A DNA stretch of 64,000 bases, from contig CM048554.1 in the NCBI GenBank assembly GCA_026413225.1, forward strand, positions 91,181,963 to 91,245,962, written 5' to 3'. The first letter of the stretch is position 1; every line of letters starts with the position of its first letter. Under the pieces are notes generated by a model that saw only the letters and a program-made list of their open reading frames with translations, was not told where the DNA came from and did not search any database. This document shows positions 36,613 through 48,300 of this stretch, one piece after another. The DNA is from Otis tarda. Lineage: Eukaryota; Chordata; Aves; Otidiformes; Otididae. The position numbers and the translations under genes were made by a program.

Positions 36613-37075
36613 TGTTCTGGCTAGGATAAGGTTAATTTTTGCCTGAGCTGGGAGAGAAGCTGGAGCTGGTGGCACCTGATGCTGGGGGACACAGCTGGGC
36701 TAGTTTACCTATTAACCAAGAGCTGGGATAGTTTACCTAAATTAGCCAAAGGGCTATTCAATGCCATGTGACATCACACTGAGTATATAAAGTGGGGATG
36801 ATGCTAAGGGGCAGGTTTTACTACTTGGAAGTAAGCTGTGTGTCAGGATCCACTGTGAGCTATGATACTGTAAATTATATGATGCAGCATATTCTGTTAT
36901 TGTTTTTATTCTCTCCCTCTCTGTTTTCTCTTCCTTTGCTGTTCTGTTAAACTGTATTTACCCCAACCTATGAGTTTAGCCTTTCTTTCCTGATTCTCCT
37001 CCCCATCCCACTGGAGAGCGTGGGAGTGAGCGACTGTGTGGTATTTTAGCTGCTGAGTGGGGCTAAACCATGACA
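36613..37075 (+). mobile_element. Solo LTR, plus strand
   Basis: A 463-bp LTR from 'tgttctggctaggataaggttaat' (split here as TG start plus conserved core) to 'ggctaaaccatgaca'. It has a TATA box (gagtatataa, 36781-36790) and the 'ctccccatcccactgg' block near the 3' end. It is shorter than the 35126-35814 relative, and the U5 part is reduced. No clear target duplication directly flanks it. AGTAG occurs at 37076-37080 and at 36602-36606, but the left copy is six bases away from the TG end. It is a solo LTR, older than its neighbour. Confidence 0.88.
36781..36790 (+). promoter_or_regulatory. TATA box of the plus-strand LTR
   Basis: gagtatataa lies about 170 bases from the LTR 5' end, within the same conserved segment as in the 35.1-kb LTR. 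Confidence 0.6.
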
Positions 37076-39514
37076 AGTAGTCTCAAGATGAAGTATGAGA
37101 CGAAGAAATCTTGGAGAAGGCAGTTCTGAAGGAATTTAAGGATGACATTGCTGAAATGCTAACTGTGATATGTAACTAGTGCCAAAGGATGGAAGATGAC
37201 AAACATACCATCAGACTTTAAAATGAACTTTTGGAGGTATTCTGTGGCTGACAAGACATTCTGAGCTTTGAAAAGGTGAAAAAAAAAACCTCAATATAAA
37301 TAAAAAATAATTGAAGGTATATATATGGGTAAGTATGATATACATTAGAGGAGATAACAAAATATTTGCAGCAGAGAGTTGTGCTCACAAATCTGTTAGT
37401 TTTTTGATGAAGTCCAAAAAAGTGCGAATAAGGTTACTCAGGGAGTATACAAGTCCATAGGACTTTGATTTCCAACAAGGTCTTTCCCCAAATTCTCTTC
37501 CAGGAGCTACATGGGAAGCTCTACTGAATGGATTAGAGTCCTTCAATTTGCAAAAGAGCTTTTAAATGAGAAACATTTCTCTTCTTCTTATGATACATGT
37601 GCTAAGAGGCACCTAATGAAATCAACAGCCAAAAAACTATGAAAGAACAAGAGAAGGAACACTTTCACATCATAAATCCTACAATAAGATCAACTCGATC
37701 CCTTTCAAAAAAAAAAATCTATTAATGTCTGAAACAAATGATGTGACCTGCACTTCTGTGAGTTTTCAAAATACCAATTCACTAGTTGTAAATTTTGAAC
37801 TAGAGTCACTCTCTTTTAGCACTATCCAGTATGAGCAATGGCTTGAAACCTTCCCACTAGGTATTCCAAGATGTCACAGAAGCATAAATGACATTGTTGT
37901 AATGCACTGAGATATTTCATCCTACAGAACAGAAAAAAAAAAACAACTCAAAGAAGCAAATAAATACAAAGAATGACATATATCAATTTGTCCTGCAATT
38001 ACATTTATTTAAGAAAAAAAAAGACTCTTGTGAAATGGTAGAAGTCAAAGCTAATTGTAGAGGAGGAGCTCCAAGACCTGTAATACTCTCCAGAAAGGGA
38101 GACTAAAGGAAATTGTAGGTGTATGCGGTGACTACTTTTCAGATATACCTTGATGTGGGTCAGCAAAATTAAATGTCTAAAACCTGCTTATATCAAGTAT
38201 TTTACAATAAATATATGTGCGATTTACACCTTCCAAGTTAAAGTCACTGAAGCTTTTAGCTTTATCACCACAAGAATTAATCTTTGAAAATAACAAAACT
38301 GTATCATACTTCATCTAGCCTTTTCCCCTGACAGAACAGCTGGCCCTGGCACCGTTACTCCATTCTCTTCAGCCCTTGGTAAGCCAGTGGAAGTTGTCCT
38401 GTGATTTTCAGGTTACTGGTCCAATAAAAAGGATATTGGTGACTCCGCTGTGGTGGCACATTCTGGATGTACCTTGGTTTATATTTATGCATAAAACATT
38501 TATGGAACAGGCAATCTAACAACATTTAGATCATCTTCTGATTCACGAACCTCAGTTAAACTGTAGCTTGTGGTATCTCAAGAAGCAACTCTTTTCTTAA
38601 ATGTTCCCTCTCTTAAATACTCCCTCTAATAAAAGATCAAAAAGCTTCCTCTAATAGCCATTTTTTCAACAGTGAATAACTAGCAACAAGATAGATATTT
38701 TGCACTTCTAAGCCAAACGTGCTTGCATACAGAGAAAAAAACCTGTGACAGTATATGTGTGATTCAACACATCACTTGGAGATATCTGCCACAGGGATAC
38801 GTTTTACCAACTAAGACCACCAAAGACCAACTAAGACCACCAAGTTAGCCATCAAGGCCAAGTGTAAGACATAACTCCCTGGTGTTGTAAACTCATAGCT
38901 AATTTAGGAGATTACTTTTGAGGGCTGACTGCTGTGAATAACTAATGATAATAATTGCTAACAGTTGAGAATTTATTTTTGACAATGTACACTGTTAATG
39001 AATGTCAAGCTAGCAAAGTTTTGTTCTGAAGTACTAACCTGGCCTGATTTACTAATCTTCTACATACTTGTGATGCTTTCAGCATTTCCAGATATCTCAA
39101 TTAGTATAACAACATTGTTTCTTCTAGCAGCAATGCTGGCTCTGTGCTCCTTTATTTCTTTCACATAACTCAGCAAACTGTTAACAATAAGCATTCTTGC
39201 TCAGATATTTCAAGGTACCCCATTACTCACCATCTTCTTACCTGACAAGTGACTATTTATTTCTACTGTCAGTTGTTCCCAGTTTCTACCTCAAAGTGAG
39301 ACTGTTCCTTTCAACTAAGCTCTTCCACACTGTGAATCTGTATATTAATTCAGCCCTAACCATTCTGAGATATTTCCCTCGCAGGGATTTACTTTAACTC
39401 AACACCTAGGAATAAAAAAAAATCCCTAGAAGGGTATGATATGGAGCTGCATTTTCTAATTTTTTTTTTTTTAGTAATCTGGCAGAATCTCTTAGGAACG
39501 CTGAACAACTTGCA
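37076..39514. other. Non-coding single-copy DNA, no gene recognised
   Basis: No gene or repeat family was recognised in 2.4 kb. A 20-bp tandem duplication lies at 38806-38844. The 66-codon frame at 39197-39397 has no features. Confidence 0.6.
38806..38844. repeat. 20-bp tandem duplication
   Basis: The unit accaactaagaccaccaaag is followed by a second copy lacking one A at its end. Confidence 0.85.
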
Positions 39515-39571
39515 ACATAGAATCATAGAATCATAGAATGGTTAGAGTTGGAAGGGACCTTCAAAGGTCAT

Positions 39572-42558
39572 CTAGTCCAACCCCCCTGCAAGAAGCAGGG
39601 ACATCCCCAACCAGATCAGGTTGCTCAGAGCCTCATCCAGCCTGGCCTTGAACATTTCCAGGGATGGGGCATCCACCACCTCTCTGGGCAACCTGTTCCA
39701 GTGCTCTACAACTCTCATTGTAAAAATTTTTTTTCTAATATCTAATCTAAACCTACCTCCTTCTAATTTAAACCCATTACCCCTTGTCCTATCACAACAG
39801 GCCCTACTGAACAGCTTCTCCCCATCTTTCCTGTAGGCCCCCTTGAGGTATTGGAAGACCGCTATCAGGTCTCCCCGGAGCCTCCTCTTCTCCAGGCTGA
39901 ACAGCCCCAACTCTCTCAGCCTGTCCTCATAGGAGAGGTGCTCCAGCCCTCTGATCATCTTGGTGGCCCTCCTCTGGACCCTTTCCAACTGGTCCATGTC
40001 CTTCTTGTGTTGGGGACTCCAGAACTGGACGCAGTACTCCAGGTGGGGTCTCACCAGGGCAGAGTAGAGGGGCAGAATCACCTCCCTCGACCTGCTGGCC
40101 ACGCTCCTCTTGATGCAGCCCAGGATGCGGTTGGCCTTCTGGGCCGCAAGGGCGCATTGCCCACTCATGTTGAGCCTCTCGTCTACCAGCACTCCCAAGT
40201 CTTTCTCCTCAGGGCTGCTCTCAATCCAATCTTCGCCCAGCCTGTATTTGTGCCTGGGATTGCCATGACCCAGGTGCAGGACCTTGCACTTGGCCTGGTT
40301 GAACTTCATGAGGTTGGCACGGGCCCACCTCTCCAGCCTGTCAAGGTCCCTCTGGATGGCATCCCTCCCTTCCTGCGAGTCGACGGCACCACACAGCTTG
40401 GTGTCATCGGCAAACTTGCTGAGGGTGCACTCTATCCCACTGTCCATGTCGCCGACAAAGATGTTGAACAGGGCCGGGCCCAACACGGACCCCTGAGGGA
40501 CGCCACTGGTGACCGGTCTCCACTTGGACATTGAGCCGTTGACCACCACTCTCTGAGTGCGGCCATCCAGCCAACTCCTTATCCACCGAGTGGTCCATCC
40601 ATCGAACCCATGCGTCTCTAGTTTAGAGAGAAGGATGTCATGCGGGACAGTGTCAAAAGCTTTGCACAAGTCCAGGTAGACGATATCCGTTGCCCGTCCC
40701 TTGTCCACCAATGCTGTTACCCCGTCATAAAAGGCCACCAAATTGGTCAGGCACGATCTGCCCTTGGTGAAGCCATGTTGGCTGTCACCAACCACCTCCT
40801 TGCTCTCCATGTGCCTTAGCATGGTTTCCAGGAGAATCTGCTCCATGACCTTGCCAGGCACGGAGGTGAGGCTGACCGGCCTGTAGTTGCCCGGGTCTTC
40901 CTTACTCCCCTTTTTAAAAATGGGGGTTATGTTCCCTCTCTTCCAGTCATCGGGGACCTCACCAGACCGCCACGATTTCTCAAATATGATGGCCAGTGGC
41001 TTGGCAACTTCATCCGCCAGTTCCCTCAGGACGCGCGGATGGATCTCATCAGGCCCCATGGACTTGTGCACCTTCAAGTTCCTTAGATGGTCCTGAACCT
41101 GCTCTTCGAGCACCGTGGGCGGTTCTTCATCCTCACAGTCCCTGCCTGTGCCTTCCACAGCTTGGGTGGGGAGACAAGAGCCCTTATCAGTGAAGACTGA
41201 GGCAAAAAGTCATTGAGTACCTCAGCCTTCTCCACATCCCGGGTAACCACGACACCTGTTACCTTCTGGAGGGGGCCTACATTCTCCTTGGATTTTCTTT
41301 TGTCCCCTACATACCTGTAAAAGCTTTTCTTGTTACTTTTTATATCCCTGGCCAGATTCAATTCCATCAGGGCTTTAGCCTTCCTCACCCTATCCCTGGC
41401 CGCTTGCACAGCCACTCGGTAGTCCTCCCAGGCTACCTGTCCCTGCTTCCACCCTCTATAGGCTTCCTTCTTTACTTTCAGTTGGTCCAGGAGCTCCTTG
41501 CTCATCCACGCTGGCCTCCTGGCCTTTTTGCCCGACTTCTTCTTCATCGGGATGCACCTCTGCTGAGCTTGGACGAGGTGCTCCTTAAATATGGACCAAC
41601 TTTCCTGGGCCCCTCTTCCCTCCAGGGCCTCCTCCCATGGCACTTTGCCCATGAGGTTCCTGAAGAGGCCGAAGTCCGCCTTCCTGAAATCTAGGGCAGA
41701 GATCTTACTGTGCAGTTTCCTTGCTGCCCTGTGGATCTTGAATTCCACCGTGTCATGGTCACTGCAGCCAAGGCTGTCCATCAGTTTCACATCCCCCACC
41801 AGCCCCTCCCTGTTGGTGAGCACAAGGTCCAGCATGGCACCCCTCCTTGTCGGCTCCTCTATCGCCTGCAGGAGGAAGTTATCGTCCACGCATTCCAGGA
41901 ACCTCCTGGACTGCCTGTGCCCTGCTGTGTTGTCTCTCCAACAGATGTCAGGGTGGTTGAAGTCCCCCATGAGGACCAGGGCTTGTGACCGCTGTGAGGC
42001 TGCTCCTATCTGGCTATAGAGCGCCTCGTCCGCTCTGTCTTCCTGGCCAGGCGGCCTGTAACAGACCCCCACCGTAACATCCTCCGTCCGTCCCTGTCCT
42101 CTGATCTTGACCCATAAGCTCTCTGTCAGCTCCTCCCCCATCCCCAGGCAGAGCTCCACGCACTCCAGCCGGTTGCTGACATAGAGAGCGACACCCCCTC
42201 CTCGTCTTCCCTGCCTGTCTTTTCTAAAAAGCCTGTACCCCTCCATGTTGACGCTCCAGTCATAAGAGTCGTCCTACCACGTCTCCGTGATGCCAACAAG
42301 GTTGTAGCCCTGCTCGCGCGCACGCATCTCCAGTTCTTCCTGTTTATTCCCCATGCTGCGTGCGTTGGTATAGAGACACTTCAGCAGGGTCCCCGATAAA
42401 ACCGACTTGCTGGCTGGAGTGACAGGTGTTCTTTTGTATTGCAGATTAGGTTTATTTGCACCTACCTGCGATCCTTCCCTGACTTCTGGGCGCTTGGTGC
42501 TGGCGCCATGCCGATAGCCGTGGGCTGAACTGTGCTCCCCTCCCCCAGCAATACTAGT
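39572..42558 (-). pseudogene. CR1 ORF2, endonuclease plus reverse transcriptase, with stop and frameshift
   Basis: Endonuclease motifs in order are NARS (just before the ATG at 42354), ITET, GDFNHPD and GCSDHD. Reverse transcriptase motifs follow: [49 protein letters not shown] and FADD (codons 40402-40413). The C-terminus ends LLLAGGLD at the stop at 39572. Two lesions are visible. A TAG at 42274-42276 follows ITETW, where the family usually has a second Trp. A missing base in an A5 run at 41204-41208 (A6 in copy A) splits the protein between endonuclease and reverse transcriptase. All catalytic residues I can identify are otherwise intact. The frame opens at 42558, touching the ORF1 stop, without an in-frame ATG before NARS. 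Confidence 0.93.
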
Positions 42559-43396
42559 TTAAAGCCCTCTGGACAAGTCTGGCAAGCCTACGTCCAAGCA
42601 CACTCTTCCCCTTCTCATTTAGGTGTACGCCATCCTGCCCTAGCAGCCCGGGCTTCTCAAAGCACGCCCCATGGTCAAGATACCCAAAGCCCTGGCTGTA
42701 ACACCACTCCCTGAGCCATGAGTTGACTTGCCAGATACGCCTGGCCCTTTCAGGCCCCTGCCCTTCGACCGGGAGGATAGAGGAGAATACCACTTGAGCC
42801 CCAGAGTCTTTGACTGTAGAACCCAGGGCTCTGAAGTCCCTTTTGATGTTTCCTAGGCTGCTGCTAGCTGTGTCGCTGGCCCCCACATGAAACACCAGTA
42901 ACGGATAATAGTCTGTAGGCCGTATGAGGCCAGGTATTCTCTTGGCAACATCCCTGACACGAGCCCCCGGGAGACAGCACACCTCCCGAGAGAGTGGGTC
43001 AGGTCGGCAGATGGGTGCCTCCGTCCCCCTCAGGAGGGAGTCACCCGCTACTACCACTCGCCTCTTTTTCTTGGAAGCACTGGTTATCACGCGAGCCGGT
43101 CGGGCTACCTCGCACGGCTCCAGTGCCTCCCCCGAGGTGCTGGGTCTTACTTCTTCGGTCTGCAGAGCAGCAAAGCGGTTCTGCAGGGGCACCTCGGGTT
43201 TCTGGGGAAGCTTCTTCTTCCTCCTGTTGCGTTTTGTGCTTGCAGATTTCCATTGGTTGGCATCTTCTGCCTGACTGCATATGTTGTGTGTAGGTGGGGG
43301 GTTTGATTGGGTGGGTTTGACTGGGTGCTGCGGTTCCGGTGCAGACTGCGCCTGGAACCAGGCATCCAGCTCCCTCTCAGCCTCCCTGATGACCTC
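42554..43396 (-). pseudogene. CR1 ORF1, SGNH/GDSL esterase-like protein, 5'-truncated
   Basis: The frame is open from the truncation to a TAG at 42554-42556. The first Met (43192) is internal, because coding-like sequence (ERELDAWFQ and a basic KRNRRKKK stretch) continues upstream. Counting from that Met over 212 residues, the SGNH blocks are GDS (50-52), LPGARV with Gly76, GASD (104-107) and DGVH with Asp187/His190. CR1 ORF1 proteins are known to carry an esterase domain, often with an N-terminal PHD finger. No PHD finger is visible here, and that part would lie beyond the truncation. Block III is GASD where SGNH enzymes have GxND, so the Asn is lost. The protein should act with element RNA before target-primed reverse transcription. 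No start codon or promoter remains, hence pseudogene. Confidence 0.88.
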
Positions 43397-43400
43397 TTAC

Positions 43401-44550
43401 ACTTCAGTTTTTATTTGTCCATATTTTCATCACTTCAATGTTGTTGCTCAAATCTGAATATTTTTTCAAGTGCGCAATTTTCTTTTCCATCCCTTCTGCT
43501 ATGTTCCTGGCAATGCTTGCTTTTGCTTTGCTGCTGACAGCCTTAGCACTGAAAAGGCAGCAGAAGGCTATCTTTGTCATAGATCACCAACAGTGACCTG
43601 AAGTTTGATGTGTGGGCTAAAAATTAAATTTGTTTTATCACCAGATTGCATTGGAAAGTTCCTCCCTAGGCCTGTTATACTGTCTGATTTCTTCCGGTAG
43701 TTATTAGCCGTTCCTCTGCTTTCAAAATGTCAGTCCATGCAGGAAACATTTCAATATTCCCAGCCAGAAAATGTCACTCCAAGCTGGATTTCTTTGTGAA
43801 ATGATGTAAACAAAAGGGTGACATAACTGGCAAAATTGAAAACTCTATGAAGTTTAAATATGTCTCAGGCGCCCATTTCCTGCCTTCTGGCACTGATCTT
43901 AAGGAGCACAAGTGCTCTGTGCATGTCTTCTAATACTGTATGCTAAAATTAGTCTATAGTAATAGTAGCAGGGAGGGGTGTGCTGGTGATAAGGTTAATT
44001 TGTTTTGAACACTGTGTTTCATTAAGATGTAAACATGTCAAGCGAAGGAAGAAAAAGAAATAATAATCCCCAAAGAAAAGGAACCTTTCCGTCACACAGT
44101 CTACAGGGAGCATCCGTACAGCCAGGTTCCCCTCATATCAAAATAAATGCCACTTTAGGCAAGCAGACCTGAGCCATAGCTAAGAGGAATCCTTCAGAAA
44201 ACAGAATGGACTACATTATATTAAAACAGGAAGACATTAGCAAAATGGATGGATGTTTCCTTTACAATTACTTGTAAAGGAATAATGAATAAGACCCTCC
44301 TTGAAACTATACAGGGCAATGATGTACTACGAGTAACTGGTTTGCTTTATGATCTTCGTGGTTTTACTGGTCAGTGCTCCTTACTTAGAATCTTAACAGG
44401 AGCAGCAAGATGAGGCACTGAAGAGATTAGTGCTTTCTGAAGCAATCACTCGTTTGGAAGCAGACTAACAGGTTGCCTTCAAGATTGTGGCGTGGTAAAG
44501 GTCTGTGGGAAAAATTCTGAATTTACTGGTCTATTTAGAAAATAAAATAA
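43401..44550. other. Non-coding spacer between two CR1 copies
   Basis: A/T-rich DNA without a recognisable gene separates two same-strand CR1 insertions. Confidence 0.6.
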
Positions 44551-45393
44551 TGGAATATTAGGAATTGAAGGAACCTTTAAAGGTCATCTAGTCCCCTGCA
44601 AGAAGCAGGTACAACTCCAGCTAGATCAGGTTGCTCAGAGCCCTGTTCAACCTGGCCTTTAATGTTTCCAGGGAGGGGATATCTACCACCTCTCTGGGCA
44701 ACCTGTGCCAGTGTTTCACCACTCTTACTGGAAAAAAAAAATCCTAATATCTAATCTAAATCTACCTCCTTATAGTTTAAAACAATTACCCTTTGTCCTA
44801 TCACAACAGGTCCTGCTAAAATGTTTCTGCCAGTCTTTCTTATAGCCCCTTTAGGTACTAGAAGGGCACTATAAGGTCTCCCTGGAGCCTTCTCTTCTCC
44901 AGGATGAACAGCCCCAGCTCTCTCAGCCTGTCCTCTTTGCACAAGTCCAGGTAGATGATATCAGTTGATCATCCCTTATCTACCAATGCTGTAACCCCAT
45001 CATAGGCCACCAAATTGGTCAGGTACAATTTGCCCTTAGTGAAGCTGTGTTGACTGTCACCAATCATCTCTTTATTTTCCGTGTGCCTTATTATAGTTTC
45101 CAGGAGGATCTGCTCCATGACCTTGCCAGACACAGAAGTAAGACTAATTGGCCTGTAATTTCTTGGGTCTTCCTTGTTTCCCATTTTAAAAATGGGGGAT
45201 ATGTAATCCCTAATCCCATCTATGGAAACCTCACCAGACTGCCATGACTTCTCAAATATGATGGACAGTGGCTTGGCAGCTTTGTCCACCAGTTCCCTCA
45301 GGACCTGTGGATGAAGCTCATCAGGTCCCATGGACTTGTGCACCTTCAGGTTCCTTAGATGGTCTCAAACCTGATCTTTTGCTACTGTGGGTG
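44551..45393 (-). mobile_element. CR1 with internal deletion
   Basis: The left part (44551-44934) is the 3' UTR and ORF2 C-terminus. The right part (44935-45393) is reverse transcriptase sequence, with a 124-codon frame at 44969-45343 containing [34 protein letters not shown] and DSQHSFTKG. Compared with copy B, about 730 bases are missing at the junction near 44934, where 'cctgtcctc' joins 'ctttgcacaag'. The lost part includes the FADD and VPQG motifs. The octamer tail is lost too. The copy is more diverged than A or B. Confidence 0.9.
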
Positions 45394-48300
45394 GTAGAAT
45401 AGACTATCTATATAAAATAGAATATTTTTAACATGCAGATTGCATTGCATTTTGTTATATGCCGTATAGAAATGCTTAACACGCAATATGGAAGTACATC
45501 AAATACATAACTCCTACACTGGGCTGTATTCACACCAATAAAACATTTTGCCTTTAATTTCACATAAGGAAAAATATAGAAACAAAATGCTACACAACTT
45601 TTGTAGGAGAAATATGTCAGCTTTTGCTCCTCTCCACGGCCTGCAAGCAAAATGATACCTACAGCATATTTAAGCAAACATAGGTTTTAGCAAAAGCATC
45701 ACACCTGCTCACAAGACTGTTGAAGTAGTCAAAGACGCAAGATCTCACTTGTACAGCATGGAGTAAAAAGTCTGTAGCACCAGAATTCTTTTTGACATTT
45801 ACCTAAAACTGAATGGTAAATAATGCATTGTTATAATTTCTCCACCCAGACCTACTCATGCTTCTATGTTTCACTCCATAGAATTATATTGCACAACATC
45901 AGAATAAAACACATTACTCACTTGGTCAAGAAACTGGAACCAAACAGTTTAAATGGTCTATTCCAATGTCCCATCTGATAAATTTCAAAAGTAGAGGGAG
46001 TGTTTACACATCAGGCAAACTGAAAAGAGAAACTGGAACATAGACTGAAAAAAGTAGTTCCAGCTCTGCCTTCAAATCCAGACTTTTCTATGTCCATAAT
46101 GCCAAGTGGACAGAAGGAGGACAGGGTATGCCTGCAGATTCTCCAAACGTAGCTTTTTTTTTTTTTTTTTTTTTTTTGCAGTGGTACAAACAGACACGAG
46201 GTAGGACAAAAAATTCCTGCTGTGGAAGGATCTTTGGAAACAGCTAAAACAGAAAAGGGAATGAAGGATACAAGAACCTATAGACCTGAGAAGGAAAGGA
46301 GCATACTGAGGCCTATCTGACATTTGTGGGAAGTTTTCAAAATAATGAAAGTGGAAAAGGAGCACAAAGAGAGCTATGAGATAGAGCTCCTGCTGCTTAT
46401 GTCCTCTCAATCCCCAGCAGCTGTGAAATATGAGGTGCAACAAATGCTAAAATGCTCTTAGCAGTAGCACTGATACAACCAATGTACTGATTTGGCAGCT
46501 CTAGCTGTGGGGTGAGACTTTGATGGTCATCTGTTCAAGTATTCAGTGACCTTCATTGCTTCATATTGGATAGTCAATATTGTGGATGCAGAAATCAACT
46601 TAGCCATTCTGGCTAAAGTAATTAAAGAGTTGCAAGCCTCTCGGTGATTGCATTCATTTTTGATTTGGCAACAGCTGGAGAAAGTTTATGACAAATGTTT
46701 GCTACACACTGATTTACTAATCATTATTGAGCTGGGAATATTGCCAATAAAAGAAAAAGCAGTAATTTCAACAGCTGAAAATAGACTTGTGTAGTTCATG
46801 CCCCGTTTTTTTTTTTTGTTGCAACGTTGAATGTCATACTGGTGTACTGGTTTTGTAAATGACCTGATCAAAGAAATATGGTCAACAATATCTTCCAGAG
46901 TCAAGTCCCTGGAAATTTTACTAAACTTAAACATGGCCAACTGGTTAAGCAAGCAATTACTCTTATTCTAGGAAAACTTAGATTTCTTTGGTACCTTCTA
47001 CTCATAATTGGTATCTTGTCCTTTTTCCTAAAACTGAAAGATGACAGGGACTGAAAAACATGATTACTTGTTGCAACATTCAATGGCATGAATAAAAATG
47101 AAGAAGCTTATTTTTGGAAAAACAAAATAAAATAATTCATAAAAAGATATGGAATATTTCCATATTTCTTGATTGTAAAAGTCAAAGCACCAGGTACTTG
47201 ACTTGATGGCAAAAGGTTTAATTTCCCTGATTAAAAAAAAAAAACAACACCCAAACCCCAAAAAATCTCCTGCTCCTGTACTAGCTGGATGGAGTTATCA
47301 GAACCTCCATATTCTATTCTGAGAAGGAAACTGTTTAATACAAAACCAGATTTTAAATCAAATAAGTCTGAAGTCACTTTTGCCCAGTTTGAATCCTATA
47401 ACAAATAATGCTTTGTTTACTGTACTAAAATCTGAACAATACTTAAAATGTGATAAATCACAGACTCAAATCTCTTCTCAAAGAGCTTCCACTTTGCAAA
47501 AAAAAGAAATTATAAAAGCAAAGTAAGGACTGAGTCTCTCAACTGCTCCTCTTTATGACTAGTTTTCCTACTGAAACATCCTATGAGAAGTACATTTCTC
47601 AGGGAAACGGGAGAGCAGATGGTTCAGCCAGGCCAGTACCTCACACAAAGGTGAGTTTTCCATCTGCAGAAAAAAACCCCAAGACTGGAGACTTGAGACG
47701 ACTGTGAAAAATTCAGGTTGTCAATAAGACATTCACTAGAACTTAATAAGATCCTGCAGTCAGCAACAAAACAAGGGAATCAATGCAGGGATTCAGGGTG
47801 TACAAATACGATGGCCAGAAAAGAGAATATTGATAGCTGCATTTTGAATCGGTCGGAAGGGGAATTATATGTGCATTAGCACAGAGAAGACACAATCTTA
47901 TCAAATGCAACCATTGTAAAATATTTACTTGCTTTTTATCCTCTTCTCACCCTGAACAATTTCATCATCTTTTCTTCAGCGATCAGAAAAACTCTAGCCA
48001 AGACTGAAAGCAAAAACTAATTTCTGTAGGATCAACAGGGCTGAAACAGAGTAATGAATGACTCGTACTTGCATCATGCAGGAAAATTAAAGAAAGAAGG
48101 GACAGTTTTCTTTATAACTCTCAAGAGCCACTGTGGAATGAATAGTGAAATGTATCCTTGCCATAAAATCCGAGGCAGTTCCAAAGTTATAGAAAAGCAG
48201 TATTTCTCTTAGTTCTGTAGGTTTTAGTGTAATTTCTATAGTCTTATTTTCCTCTGAAGAACTATGTTAATTCCTGCTTTATTTGGTGTGAACTTTTTTT

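Larger units (their letters stand above)
39515..43400 (-). mobile_element. CR1 retrotransposon, copy B, nearly full length
   Basis: A 3.9-kb minus-strand CR1. The octamer tail is at 39515-39538, the 3' UTR reaches 39571, ORF2 runs 39572-42558 and ORF1 runs 42554 to about 43396. Full-length avian CR1 is about 4.5 kb, so only the 5' UTR and the first part of ORF1 are missing. The 5' boundary is inferred from loss of the ORF1 frame at a TAA at 43397-43399 and a change to A/T-rich DNA. Many CpG sites survive and only two lesions break ORF2, so the insertion is recent compared with the other CR1 copies here. Confidence 0.95.

Noticed and set aside
36602-37080. AGTAG on both sides of the 36.6-kb LTR as a target duplication
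   Set aside because: The left copy is six bases away from the TG end, so it does not flank the LTR directly.
39851-42019. Plus-strand frames of up to 227 codons across CR1 copy B
   Set aside because: They are antisense shadows of ORF2. The same shadows occur in copy A, which confirms they follow from the coding strand.
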